From Cardinalis cardinalis (taxonomy: Eukaryota > Chordata > Aves > Passeriformes > Cardinalidae): DNA of 64,000 nt. Below are positions 11,101-24,100 of the stretch, in pieces (positions within the stretch are counted from its first letter, which is position 1; each line of letters opens with the position of its first letter). The stretch covers positions 434,001 to 498,000 of the forward strand of contig JACDOX010000085.1 of assembly GCA_014549065.1 (NCBI GenBank), given 5' to 3'. The notes below the pieces were generated by a model. It saw nothing but the letters and a program-made list of their open reading frames with translations. It was not told the origin of the DNA and did not search any database. A program made the position numbers and the translations under genes.

Positions 11101-13615
11101 TTTACTCACCAACAGCTTAATGTTCAGAAGAATGTTTGTTAGAAGCTTTCAGTGATAAGCTGTGCACTCCCTGACANCTGTGAAGTAGCCTGTCACCTCC
11201 AGGTGACCCACCAAAGTAGGCAGTTTTGTCATGTGCATTTTTAAAAGAGAAATCAGCCCCTAGAAAGCTGAAACTAAAAACACACTCAGTTCAAACAGAG
11301 GTTTTCATGTCTGGTTTGGAACAGAACAGGAGCTCAAACTAGCATGTGACATGAAGTATTTCTACAACAGCAGAAAGGATAACACATAAAGGAAGCAAAG
11401 TGTTGAGGACAATACCAGAGAGGTGGTGAAGGAGGAAGGGAACAGGAGAATGGATGAGGTGAGTCATATACATGAAAACTCTGAGGATAGAATAAGATAT
11501 TTTAAATTTAATTGGAAAAAAGGTAACTAGTGTAAGCCTGGTGGTTCTTATCTTCACTCTGTGGAGAATACCAAGGGTCCTTCTGTAAGATGAAAATGTG
11601 AACAAGTTGCATTTAAAGAAGATACGAGATGAATATAGGAGATAAAAATCACAAATATGGGTGAATATTGACTAGAGTCAGATTTCAAAACAGTACCACA
11701 CCNAGTAGGCTTGAAGTGTTGTACCTGCTCTGTTGATAGAGCTCATAGCACAGGTTTGTGTTCCTAAAAACATTAAGGCAGCAATAATAATTCATTATAA
11801 AGTAGCTCTAAGGAGGTTACTGAATGGATTTAGCATGAACTGTTGAAATCCAAGTGTTTGCTGTTATTTGTAGGAAGTGTCACTTCAGGACGTTCGGAAG
11901 GAGATCAACTTCTGCCGCAAGGTGAAGCTGCCCATCATAGGTGTGGTGGAGAACATGAGTGGCTTTGTGTGTCCCAAGTGTAAGGTAAGGCTGGCTGTGT
12001 ATTACAGTGTTCTTTCCTTGGCATTGCTTGGATAGCAAACATTGCTTCAAAAATGCCCTTTTCTCAGAATTGCAGTATTTTAACTCTGATTTTCTTGTTG
12101 TCCCAGAATGAATCTCAGATCTTTCCCCCAACTACTGGTGGTGCAGAGAAGATGTGCCAGAACTTGAGTGTTTCTCTCCTGGGCAAAGTGCCTCTGGATC
12201 CACAGATAGGTAAAGTCACTTACTGCACTGCACTTAAAGCAAGTTGTTTCTCCTATACTGATGTTACTGCTGCAAAACCCTGATATGGGCACTGATTTCT
12301 CTTAGCACTTTTAGATAGAATGTTTTTTTGAATCAAAAGTCACTGGAACTATGACTATAGCTTGGTGTAGAANGTGGGAAGTGCTGGGGTAATTTCCTTA
12401 ACTTTTCCTTAATCAGTTAAGATTACATGCCACATTTTTTCAGCTCTGTAATCATATCTGAAATACAACATGTTTTTCTCTTTGGTGTAGTCACCTGGAA
12501 ATGCAAACTGAATGAAATAATAACCACTTCAAAGAAGAGTATTTTGTAGATGTTAAGCATGAAACCAGTGCTTTAACCTCACTGTTACTGGCACTGCCCA
12601 AATTCTCTTGTGGGTCATGAGGAGGTGAGGTTCTTTGCCCACTAACTGTTACCAATTAATACCTGAATTAATGACATCAAGGAACAGNTCAGTACTTCCA
12701 GCTGAAGGTTTCTGCTAGTACTATTCCTCTGTCAAACTGCACACTGTATTTCTAGTCCTGTTACTGACTTCAGGGCTTCCTAAAAGGAATAGATGCAGGT
12801 GGCTGTTTGAAGAGGTGTAACTGGAACAGGATAAAGGCTAAAAACCAGAAAAACTCATCTTTTCCTGTTGCTTTGTTTCTGTTTTTTCTCTGTCCTTCAA
12901 GGAAAAAGTTGTGACAGCGGCCAGTCTTTCTTGGCTGAAGCACCTGAGTCTCCAGCTACATTGTCTTACAGGAATATCATTCAAAGTGAGTTTGAGAATC
13001 ACTGTGCAAATGAATCCCCTCGGTTCTNAGCACTGCTGCACTATACAAAGGTGTTACACAGCCTTGTGAAACTGTTTCACAAAGAACAAAATCAGGAGAG
13101 GGACTTAGCAATTCTGAAAGTAGCAGGTGCAAAGACCGTGTTTGCTTCTGGGCATCACTTCTGACTGGCTGCTAAAGTGATAATGAAATTGTATTTGATA
13201 ACTGGTTTCAACATTTGACTTCAGAGAAGTCAGACTTTCATTTTCAGAGATGGGGTGTCCTTGTGCTCAGAGAAACCTTCNGAGGCTCTCGAGCAGGTGT
13301 GTGGAGGAGTGCTCACCATAACCCATTGGGAGGCAACTGACTGACCAATGCCTCCACTTCTAACTGTAATTACACAAAAACCCCTTACAAAAACTCCCTA
13401 AACAGCTGATGCTGTGCTGTTTAAAATAATCCTAAAACGACTTTCAGTGTAAGGAAGGCCCAGCTTCAGATACTTGTAACCTCAGGGGAGAGATGCAGCA
13501 ACCACAAACTCCTGATATACAACTGAAATAGTACTTATGTTACTACTTCTCCATCTTTGCAGGAATTCAGGAGTACTGTGAACAACACCATTTGCAAGAA
13601 GAAAAGATAATGTAA
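8174..13615 (+). CDS. NUBP1: NUBP1, cytosolic Fe-S cluster assembly scaffold ATPase (321 aa, 11 coding exons)
   Basis: Coding exons: 8174-8201, 8281-8382, 8596-8732, 8929-8997, 9525-9557, 10414-10504, 10663-10817, 11874-11984, 12107-12209, 12902-12985, 13563-13615. All introns are GT-AG and the joined frame is open to TAA at 13613. The family (Mrp/NBP35) pairs with NUBP2 as the scaffold that assembles 4Fe-4S clusters for cytosolic and nuclear proteins. The N-terminal CX13CX2CX5C cluster motif is at C11, C25, C28 and C34. The P-loop GKGGVGKST is at about residues 65-73, and the bridging CPKC (C238, C241) is in exon 8. Length matches the human protein (320 aa). The start was chosen for its fit to the mammalian N-terminus and its place in the CpG island. 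One N (8728) makes codon ANG ambiguous. Its 3' end converges with TVP23A. Confidence 0.97.
8422..8548. repeat. 20-bp GC-rich minisatellite in NUBP1 intron 2
   Basis: The unit GCGGTGCCGGCTTGAGGGAA is repeated head to tail. The first three copies are near-perfect, and later ones have drifted to a GGCTCGGGGGGA variant. The array fills much of the 213-bp intron between coding exons 2 and 3, very close to the promoter. It creates spurious open frames on both strands. Confidence 0.9.
9675..9870. repeat. Degenerate AT-rich repeat of ATAGAATCTACAGAT-type motifs in a NUBP1 intron
   Basis: About 200 bp between coding exons 5 and 6 consist of diverged copies of motifs such as ATTCTATAGAATCTACAGAT, with many short self-complementary pieces (for example TTCTATAGAA). 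It looks like a decayed satellite-like array. The ATTCTAT motif recalls the tail of avian CR1 elements, but no CR1 body is visible beside it. Confidence 0.6.
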
Positions 13616-13707
13616 TCTGTAAGTGGAACAAAAATGTAGCTCAAGTTTATAGAAAAGTAACTTATGCCTTGATTTATTAAAGGAATGTATTCTTTTTGTA
13701 TATTGCA

Positions 13708-13713
13708 AATAAA
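13708..13713 (+). terminator. NUBP1 polyadenylation signal
   Basis: A canonical AATAAA lies 93 bases after the NUBP1 stop codon, in an AT-rich 3' UTR. It is followed at about 13732-13747 by a GT/T-rich stretch typical of a downstream element. It gives a short 3' UTR of about 120 bases. Confidence 0.75.
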
Positions 13714-14101
13714 TTCTTAATATAAAGGCTCTTGCCTATGTTTTTTTCAAAAGTTCAAGATTCTTGTAGTTCTTCCCTCACTAGAAAGCTGTGAAAATGA
13801 GTCTGCGTCTGGATTATCAAGTGCATTCTGCCTCCAGTGTCATGGTACCAATAACCTGACTGTCAAGGTAGCAGCTGAGGAGGTGAGAATACAACCACAT
13901 TTTACTTAGCAGGTTGAATATAAAATATGCTGGGTTGACACTGGGGCATGTGCAGCAGCCTTGGTTCTGGCAGCTGCACAAGGGTGAACTGTAATGCCCC
14001 TTCCCTCTCCCAGAATAACATCATTTAAATGTCTCCTTTAATTGGAAAAGATCTGTGTCTAGTGTGAAAGCCAGGGTAATATTATAGTACATGTGCACTG
14101 C

Positions 14102-14107
14102 TTTATT
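14102..14107 (-). terminator. Candidate distal TVP23A polyadenylation signal
   Basis: TTTATT on the plus strand reads AATAAA on the minus strand, about 1.04 kb past the TVP23A stop. A nearer copy lies at 14583-14588, and another near 14355. Which is used cannot be decided here. The two convergent genes would end within about 0.4 to 0.9 kb of each other. Confidence 0.45.
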
Positions 14108-15147
14108 TATTTTTTTACAGGTATCAAAACAAGATTAAATTTTTAGCTATACATAACTGTGTAGTTATACGTATCTTCACATAAGTAGTGGGTGAACATG
14201 GTTCATGACTTCTGTTTTCTTTTGTTTGACCCTAAGCCTGAACATTAAAANTTATCATTCAGTATTTTTAACAACAAAGAGGCCCTTTGTGTTTGTAGTT
14301 TCAAAGGTCTGAAAAATCAATATTGTGTACAAGAGGGAAAGGCAGTTTGGTTTTGTTTATTGTAGTTCCATAGTTAAAAAATCAGCATCATATTTTCATT
14401 ACATATAATTTCTGGTTAAGATAATCCAACAGTTTGAAGTTGGTTGACAACTTTTCTGAAAGCAGTGTGCTCCTTGTAAACCNTGAGCACTGTCTGTGCT
14501 CACACAAAAAACTTTTTGGTGAAGCTTTTAAGTAACAAAGGCTTTAAACCTTCCAGGATCTAAAGACTTAAACACAAATGACTTTATTTCATGCAGGCAT
14601 AATTCTAGAAGAGCTTTATGTAAATATCTTCCCATGAATAACAACTTTCATGAATTACTTTTTTTACTGCTCATCCTTTACTCTTCCTTATTTGGTTACC
14701 TAGTGCCTGTCTTCCCATGTTCCTCAGTGCCNTCTTCTGCAATTCTCCTGCTCTGTCCTGTTGAGGGAACAGAGCACACATGGCTATAAGCATAAACCTA
14801 GGCCACAGGGATCTCTTAAAAAAGCAGGGAGCTGCCAGCTGGAAGCCTGAAGGTTGAAGATGGCTCTTCCAGCTCTGCTTAAACAGAGGAATTAGCATTA
14901 CAGCAACTCCAAGGATTTAACTTAAGAACGTTCTTCTGAAGCTTGGAAGCAGCTCACTTGTGGAGCTCAGCAGGCATCCAAACATGGAGCAAAGTGACCT
15001 GGGGCTATGGTTCTTCCATGTGACACTGCCTGAGAGGCTTGGTGGAGAATCAGGATTATCCTGGGCTCACTGCAGGAACTGAGACCCAGGAAAAGCCAGC
15101 GCCAGCCCTGAGAGGCAGGTTGGCTGTTCTACCCCATGGGCTGAAGC

Positions 15148-18100
15148 TCAGTACTCACTCTTGGGAACATCTGTGGCGCCAAACAACCTTGAGGTTACTC
15201 TGCTGANGGTTTTTTGTCCCCCTAACTTGCAGTGGATGTAGCCATATAAATTAGCAGTCTGGAGGGAGATCCCAGCAATCACGAGAGCCTGTGGACAAAC
15301 AAGAGTTCAGCAGGAACAAATCCATGGCTGTGCATTGAATGTGTAGGATATACACATGTGTGTGTGTGTGTGTACACACTATCCAGATAAGTGTGCTGTA
15401 GCAGGGGGACATTACTCCCAATCATAAATGGCCTTCAAAGACATCCAATCATGTCAANCACAGTAGTTCCTTTCTACAAATATTTATTTTTAGCAAACCC
15501 CAATACCAGTTGTGTCATTCTGTATCTTGAAAGACTTCATTATTTTCCTAAAAGCACTTACTCAAAAAAGGACTACTCAACAGATTCCAGAAACATTTCA
15601 CTTTTTTTAAGNCCCATTCATATCTAAAAGTTTAACATCCAGATACATGGCACACCTGCAGGCCTGTTCAGCTGACAAACAACTTATTATAAACAAATAA
15701 GATCTGTAATTTATGGTTTTACAAAGAGCATCCATAGATAGATTCCCTGTCTTGCCTTGACAGGCAGTGAAAATAATCAGTTCCTTTTGTGGTACTTTAG
15801 GTTTAGCAGCAGGTGGAACCAATCTGACTAATGCAGTAATTTATAAAAATGTTTCTCTTAGCCTTAAACCAGTTTCCCAGAAGTGATTTTATTTTTGTTT
15901 GAGTAATNTGCCTTTTACGAGCACCTGGGCAACCTGCCTCCTGTGCCAGTTAGAGTTCTGTCTCCAAGCAGTTCTTGGCTTAGCAAACAATCTCTGCTTT
16001 TCAAAAATAAAGGTGGAGCCACGAACAAAGAGTGCTGGTTTAATTTTCACTACTGCTTGTTTAGNGGCACCAGAAAGCAGTTAATGATTTGCAATTGATT
16101 CATGCCCATAGCTGAATTTCTTGTTTAATTGAATCATGAATATGCAATTTTGACTGTTATTGGTTATGTAGCTGCACATGTCAGAGGTGCTTTTTATTTT
16201 TTCAAACTGAATTAGGAAATGGTATTGAGCATGGCTGGGAACTTGACAGAATGAATAGNGTGGCCATTAAGCAAGCATTTCGTGTTTACAGGGGAAAATG
16301 TGAAGATTTCATAGTCAGAAANATCTTAATATAATGCAATGTATGGGGTAAATTTCCTCTTGTATTTAGAAAAAAAGTGTTGGGGTTTTTTTTAAGTAGA
16401 TGACTTATCAGTAGAGCAATTATAAAATATTTACTTATAGCTCAGTTTATCAAGGTTTTATGAGCTCATGATGCTGGTTCTTTCAAAAGGGAGTGGTACC
16501 AGAGATCTAAATTCCTTACTTTTAAAAGTACGTTTAAGTTCCCAGGAGACCTAAAAACCTGAAAACCAACATCACTGGTCCATTTTCTGTCCTCTGCTGC
16601 TAGTTTTATTTGACTGAAATAAGTTGGGGCAGAGTAAGTTGCTACAGTTAAACAAAGCTCGTAATTTTGCCCACCACTTGAGGTTCTCTAGAGGAAGGAG
16701 TTGACATCTGATAACCCAGTGGAAGTGCAGCTAAAAATTACCAATCCATTCCAGAGTGCAAGCCTTGACTGCAGAAAACTCCTNGAGATTCTTTGAAGCT
16801 GCTGGTGAAATTTTTCTACTGTTGAAAGATTTGGTTCAAAACTAACAGATCTGGGTTTTCCCTCTACCAAGGTTGTTTTCAGTACCCTCTGACTCACCAG
16901 CCATTTCAGCTTCAAGGAGAACAAGGTGCTAAAGAAAAACATTGTCCAAATCACTGGGCAGATGATGAGACCCAGCCAGAAGATTCGGGCTTCAGCTTCA
17001 GTTGAGGCAGCTATTGTAGGCACCTGGAAGAAAAAATTGACACTATTAGTCACAAAGTCAAAACCCACAATAAATGACAAATTAACTGAGGAAGAAGATT
17101 TCACTTTTCATATGCACAGAAGATTAACTAAGAAGAGCAGTAGCTCATGCCCAGTTTCCTTCCTGATGCCCTACTGCACATAGCATTTTCATCCATAGTA
17201 TTTATCAGTTCATTCTAGTTCAGACAAGAATTCTTATAAAAGTGCACATTTCTGTACATTTTCATAAAAAGATGCTGTATCTTAGCTTAATTTATATCTT
17301 GCATGAAGCTTATTTTCCTATTATGTAAATACTTGGTTTTGCCTCTGAACTCTGCTGACATTCCATGAATTAAGAACTGTGGCTTTGAAAATGCCTCTTG
17401 TGTCATGCTGGAGTTGGGCACGCTGTGACTGCAAGGGGCAGCCTTATGGCCCGTGCTCTGTCTGTTCTTCAGGGAGAGCAGAAACTTCAGAGCAGGCTGC
17501 AGAGCCCTGCTTACAGATTTCTTCAGGTCAGCACAACTCACATGTCTCTGTCTACACTGAAGGGCTCATCTCACTTAAGAAAGAGTAAAAAAAACCCTTA
17601 GAGAATTGTTCAGAAGGCTCTGATCTTTCCAAAATTCAAAATCTCACTCCAACCCTCAGACCAATAGATGACCACTAGTGCCAACTTCTGAAACAGAAGC
17701 ATCACANTTGGAAAAGAAAACCCTCTGGACTCTTCCACTCTGAAAAGAAAAGCTTTTTCGTTAATTTTCAGTATCTTGAATTTTCCATGTATTCTGTCTT
17801 GCAGAGTTGCCTCTATTCCGTCTTCAGGCCTCCCTCAGACCCACAGAAAACACATTAATTAATTTGTGTTCTGTGCTCAGGGCACCCCGGAACCACGGCT
17901 GAGGCTGCAGAGGGCACTGCAGGGGGCAGAGGGCACTGCAGAGGGCATTGCAGGGGGCACTGCAGGGGGCAGAGGGCACTGCAGAGGGCATTGCAGGGGG
18001 CACTGCAGGGGGCAGAGGGTACTGCAGTGAGCACTGCAGAGGGCACTGCAGAGGGTACTGCAGGGGGCACTGCAGAGGGTGCAGAGTGCACTGCAGAGGG

Positions 18101-21100
18101 CAGGGGGCACTGCAGAGGGCAGAGGGCACTGCAGGGGGCACTGCAGAGGGCAGAGGGCACTGCAGAGGGTACTGCAGAGGGTGCAGAGGGCACTGCAGGG
18201 GGCACTGCGGTGCCACGCACCAGGACAGCAGTGGGGACACAGCTGGAGGGCTCCAGAGGATGTCCCTGTGAGCAGCATCTGGGTGCTGCACTGCCAGGCT
18301 CAGTGGGGCTGCACAGAGAATGTCAGCAAGTGAAAGCAAACCCCTGAGTCTTGACTCTGGCTGTGGTGCCAAATGCAATTCTATTGTGCTTCTTCCCCTG
18401 CCTCAGTGTGTTTGGGGGGCATTGGCAGTATCAGAATGCTCTGTGATCCAGGTTCTCTTTCCCACCATATCCCATGAAGGTGAATAAAATATTAAATTCA
18501 AAATACTGAATCTGAACAATTCAGCATTGCTTTCCACATAGATCTTTCCTGAAGAAGATTCTGTGTTGGGATTATCTNTGGAAAGATGTGTTTATTATAA
18601 GACATTCTCACTAGAAAATAAAACAGAACTACCAGAAACATTTCATACCTATAGCACCGTGCTATGAATATTTATTCTGCTGATCCATATGCTGACAATG
18701 TTGTGAGTCCTGTTTTGCCCTGAATGCTTCCAGGATGTGACAAACAGTGCTTGCACCTGAATACTGACATTGTTTTCTATGGAAGCAGGATGAAAAGTAA
18801 CTGTTACAAAGGTGCTCTATTTGTTACTTTGTTTGACTTGGTATTAGCCTTACAAATTTCCTATAGATTCTGTTTGCCTTGTGCCTGCTTCTATTAATAT
18901 ATTTACCCTTTTTGCTTCAAACACCCAGTGACTTTTTCCATCTTCATCAATCTGGTTCCACCAACGCAAACCAACCAAGAGTCTTCCTGTCACATTCTAG
19001 TGATGAAACCATTATTTGCATTAATCAGTAGCACAAGTCACTTGTCAGTATAACAGTTAAAAATAGAAAAAAATTAAAAAAACAAGCATGTTCAAAAATC
19101 ATCTTTTATCTAATACAAAAATTACTTCTAAAAGCTGTTCCAGCTTGAGTACAACAGCCATTAACAAAGGGTGAAGTTGCAAATTTAGAGGCCTCTTCTC
19201 CTTTAATATGATAAGAAGCACAATAGCACTTACTTAGACAAGAAATTATAGGTTGTATCTTTCTCAAGTCAATTATTGGGTGCCTGTTGGACAAGCACCC
19301 AATAAACAAATTTCTTCAGTAAAAGAGGAATACTAATAACAGAAACACACTGGAAAATGGGAGATTAATGACAAGCAAATAAGCTGTGTAGGATCAGGGA
19401 AACAAACCAAGAAAATATTTCAGCACCTGGATGAACCAGAAGCTTTCAGAATACTGGAGGTGCATCAGTGCTTCNCTTCTACAAAACAAAAGCCTTGCTG
19501 AACACATGGAACCCCTGGGTCCTGGGCTGGCCTGACCCACCTGCCTGCATGGGATTAGGGCACCAGAGCTACAGCTGGGCTGTCAGGAGACTTCTGCAGC
19601 CCCTGCTGTGGGGTCTGGGCACAAGGTTGCAGATCCTGACATTCTTGGGCATCCNTTGCTGAAAGCCAGTATTACTTTAATTTTTTAATTTATTTTTATG
19701 GGGNGAAGCATACAAACAAATTACTTCTGGCAAAGCAATTTTCTCACCGTATTAGTAGACCTTTGTAGTCAGCCATGGAAAACATGGTGCTAAATAACTA
19801 ACATATGAGAACATCTTCATTAAAATGGGCTAGACATTTAATAAATCAACAGATTGCAATATTTTTGTCACTTCTGTCATGATACATATTTCAATTTTTT
19901 TGTTTTAATTAATGACAAAATACTTCTCAAGATAATTACCATTCAGGGTCATCTTACCTTGACAGACCAAAAGTCAAAGGATAGAAGGAGGAGAATAGTG
20001 ACAAAACAGGCAACAAAGCTGTTGCTGAACCAGTCACAGAACAAGTAGGTAACAATAGCACTCACTCGGAAAAACAGGTGGAAAAAGGTGGCCAGTGGGT
20101 GCCTAGAAAAAACAGAGCATAAATGAGGTTATGGGACAGGAGGGAATGTTCCAGTGCTGGCTGACAATGTAGCACAGCACAGGTATTTCAAGTTTATAAT
20201 GTTATTTTGGTTTGCAGCTGCTATTATTTCAGGTTGGTGTATATCTTCATTATCAAACAATGGTATTTTCAATAGCCAAGCTTCAGTNTAAATCTAAAAA
20301 ACAAATGTGGTGTTCTTGTCAAAGCTTTCTCAAAGACAGAACAAAATATGGAGCCTTTCACNAGATTCTTTGGTCCTGTGTGAAGGAATTTAGTGGCTGT
20401 GTGCAACACAGTACCATAAAATCCTTGTTGTTTCATTAAATGAATCAACATTTCAAAGCACAAAGAATTGAGAGCTCTTATACCTTTCAGAACAGCTTTG
20501 AAAACAAAATCTGAACTCTAAAAAAAAATTGCAGCTGTTTGCTATAAGACAAAATGAACTTTCATATTTAATGTCTAAACCCAACACTTCCTTTTAGACA
20601 GGCAGAATGATTTGGGAATCTAACAGTTCTTCTGAATTACTGTTTATTAATTTCACTAGTATTTACTTTGCTCATTGAACAAATTTTTGTCTGTAACAAA
20701 GTAAAAGAGAAATTTCAGTGAAAGAAGGAAGTATGTGACATGGAATACTGGCCTGCACAGCAGGGCGGGGGGGCTGGAGAATGCTGTAATGAGCACAGCA
20801 CAATTTTCAGGGTAATATGCCAAGTAAAAATTTTACTCTATGCAATTGTTTGTGTTAATTAGTTGATAGTGAGAATTAACTACAGGCTCTTGCAGTTAAG
20901 TAACTTCTTCCTTGAAGCTCAGAGAATGAAATATCTGAATAAGATATTTAAGTCACAATTGTCTCCTTAAGCTCCTATGCCTCTGTGACCAATTAACAGT
21001 AGAACAGCCAATTAACAAAAGTATGGCCTAGGGTGTAATCAACTATTAAACTATTAAATGTTATTCTGTTATTGTGTTTAATAAAATGAGACATGTAATA

Positions 21101-24100
21101 TATACACAATTGCTTACTATAAACTTAAATTATAGCTATACAAGAATAATAACTTTTATAACTTCAATATCCTTGTTATATTATTTCTCTATAGTTGTTT
21201 AACTGTTCTGGTGTTTCTCTTTCTCCAGTGGTAATGCTGTATTTGGAGTACTACACATATGACTGGGGAGGGAAGGATGATGCACAGGTGAAGTTTATAT
21301 TTACTCCTGGTCATGCCTATGTGAACTTCAAACTTTCCAAAAACTTCTTCTGACTTAGAACTGAACATGTGACATTTTCAGCAAAGGGGCTTTTTCTGCC
21401 ATAAGCAGCCAGGTGGGTGGAGTGGGGANTGTGAACTGGCTAAAACAGACAGGGCCCTGCTGCTTCCAGCCTTGATCTTGGTCAAGAAGATGCAAGAGTC
21501 AATTGTGGAAGTGGTGCCCTTGGCAGCTTTCATAAATGCTTGTGATCACAAAAGGTTGTGATCTGTGAAAGCCCAGAGCAGCTTTCATAGATCACAATCC
21601 CAAAGCACACCAGGGTTGCCTGAGCTTTTCTAATATATCAGTGCTTCAAATGTGGCAGTAACTTTGGAGAATTCATGTTTCATTTTGGAAGGCAGATTCA
21701 GCAGTATGACTGGATTACAACAGGATTACTGTTTGGATGCTAAATTTGTTCCAATGTCAAGCATTGAAGGGTATTTACTAAAAAAAAAAACAAAACAAAA
21801 TCCATGAGCAAGAAGCTGTCATTTATTACAGTGCTGAGCACTTACTGAGACTCTGGAAAGGATAAAGGAAACTGCAACTCTACAATGGCTCAACGTGGCA
21901 TAAATTTGCTCCTGAAGGACAGGAACCCACTTGCTTGGCCTTCTTGTTTTCCTGTTGCATCTAAACATCCAGGTGATGCACAACTGGAGCCTCCAGGCTC
22001 AGTGATTGCCATGAACCTTGTTACAATAACCTCTGTTCAGTTTGGGAGCATGATGCCTGTTAGGACAGGAATGAGCTCTAATCAATTTAGTTGCATCCCA
22101 TGTTAAAGAATCAAATTTGGGTCAGGCCTAAGCTGTGCCAGTGAACTACAGGAGAATCATTCCAGGTGCCTGCTCAGAAGTGCCACAGTACATGCTGGCT
22201 TTTTTTTTTTTTTCTGTCTGATGCTTTAAAATGTATTGAGGCAAATTTTGAATAAATGAGCTCTCTTTTNTCCTTGATCACTGTGTTTCCTGGCTGATTT
22301 GTAAAAGAAGCAATCATCCAGATCCAGTCCTGGTACTGCAATCTTTTTCCAATATCATGGGAAAGAGGAAGAATTTCTGATTTCCAGAACTTACCTTTTT
22401 CCAATTTCTTAGGAAAGTAGCGACTAACCTTATGCTTCTAAGGAGCCCTTTTGCACATACCTCAGAGAATTACAAAAGCACAATTTGTAATAGCCTATGC
22501 AAATTATAACCAAGTTCAAGATAAATGAAATTGGAATAAAGACAAATGACTTGAACACCTTGTTACGCCCTTTAATATGATAACAAAATTTTGCAGCACC
22601 TAGCTGACTTCCAGGCTCATTTGCACAAGATTCTTCAGAAATATAAAAAATAAACATGTGTGAGCAGTGTAAGNAGTTTCATTTCTGCATTCTATAGCAG
22701 ATTAATTTTTCAATACTACATCATCTTTTAACATTGTCTTGAGGGCCAGAAAGAAGAGCTGTCTCTAATGAAGCCACTGTCTACACAAAGTGGATCACAG
22801 AACAGTACAGTTTGCTGATACTTTACCTATGCTGTACTACTGAGTAGCATGAATCAGGAGGAATCTCTAAGATCTCTAGAGTAAAGTGCTGCGTGCTGTG
22901 ACCTCCTAAAACATTCCAGGGTGGTTTCACTTCATGCTAAATGTAGTCTGGTCCCCCAGAACCTGTGGCTCATGTGATCAAGGTACTTCTAAGCTGTACT
23001 TCCCAGCTTAGTTGAATCCTTGAAGCTGTGTTCTCCAAGACTGCACCAAAATATAAATCTTCATTTAAAATGTGTGCTGCTGCTAAGGTGTAAAAGCAAG
23101 GCAATTCTGGGAAGGTTAATCTTATGTCAGAGCTGACTCAAGTAGTGACAAAGTGCGAAGCACTGCTTCTCCAGACACTTGTAAAAGTAATTATATTGTA
23201 AAGCTACATGATTGCTTTTTATCTCAGATAATGTTGTGTCAGGTTTAACATCTATTATATTTCTTTGTTTACACCTACAGGAAATATTATCATTGGAATG
23301 GACCAGACTAAACTGGGGCAAGGCAGAGAAAGCAATCTAAATCAAACCTGATTATATATATTATTGATCAGTGCATGCCTAATTCCTTTTAACATAAAAC
23401 TTTCCCTTTCACAACCTTTGATTGGAGATTCTTCAAAAGCCACTGATTGAACAGCTCTGTCACCTGGGACNTCTGTGTAGCCAGAGCCGCAGAGTGACAC
23501 CTCTAGCGAGGAATCCAAGCTTAGCCTGACACGAGATGGGTTAAGGGGTTGGGTTTTCTAAGATAATGTCTACAAATATAAGATATTTTATATTCCACAC
23601 AGCATCATATCCCGTGGTAGGAAATAATGACAGTTTTATTGCAGCTATCTGGNTGTTCAGCCAGGTGCCCACTGCAGTGCCTGAGCACGGCTGCACAGCG
23701 GGCTTTGCTGGAGCTGAGCAAAGCTGAGCACTGCTCCAGCTCTAACTAAAGCACTGTTTGCTTGGGGTTTGGGNTGTTGGGTGTGTCAGGTTTTCACTTC
23801 CAGGGACGGGGTGATGCCGGGCAGCGGGGCCCGGCCTCGCCTGCTCCAGCCCGAGCATCTCCCGGACAGAGGCCCCCCAGGCTCCCCGGGCAGCCTGTTC
23901 CAGCGCTTCACCACCCTCCCTGTAAAAAACGGGAATGAAGTGTTTAAATGGAGTTTTCTGTACAGCGGAACAGCCAGGACCGCCCGGGCCTGGGCGCCGC
24001 GATGCTGCGGCCTCCGCGCCGTTACCTGATCCGCGCTTTCCGCAGGGCCAGCTCCTCCTCGCTCCCGAAATCCAGGGACACATCCTCGGTGTCGTCCACC

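Noticed and set aside
17824..18378. Several overlapping open frames of 84-184 codons on both strands
   Set aside because: They are products of the stop-free 12-bp minisatellite, have repeat-only composition, and lie inside a TVP23A intron.
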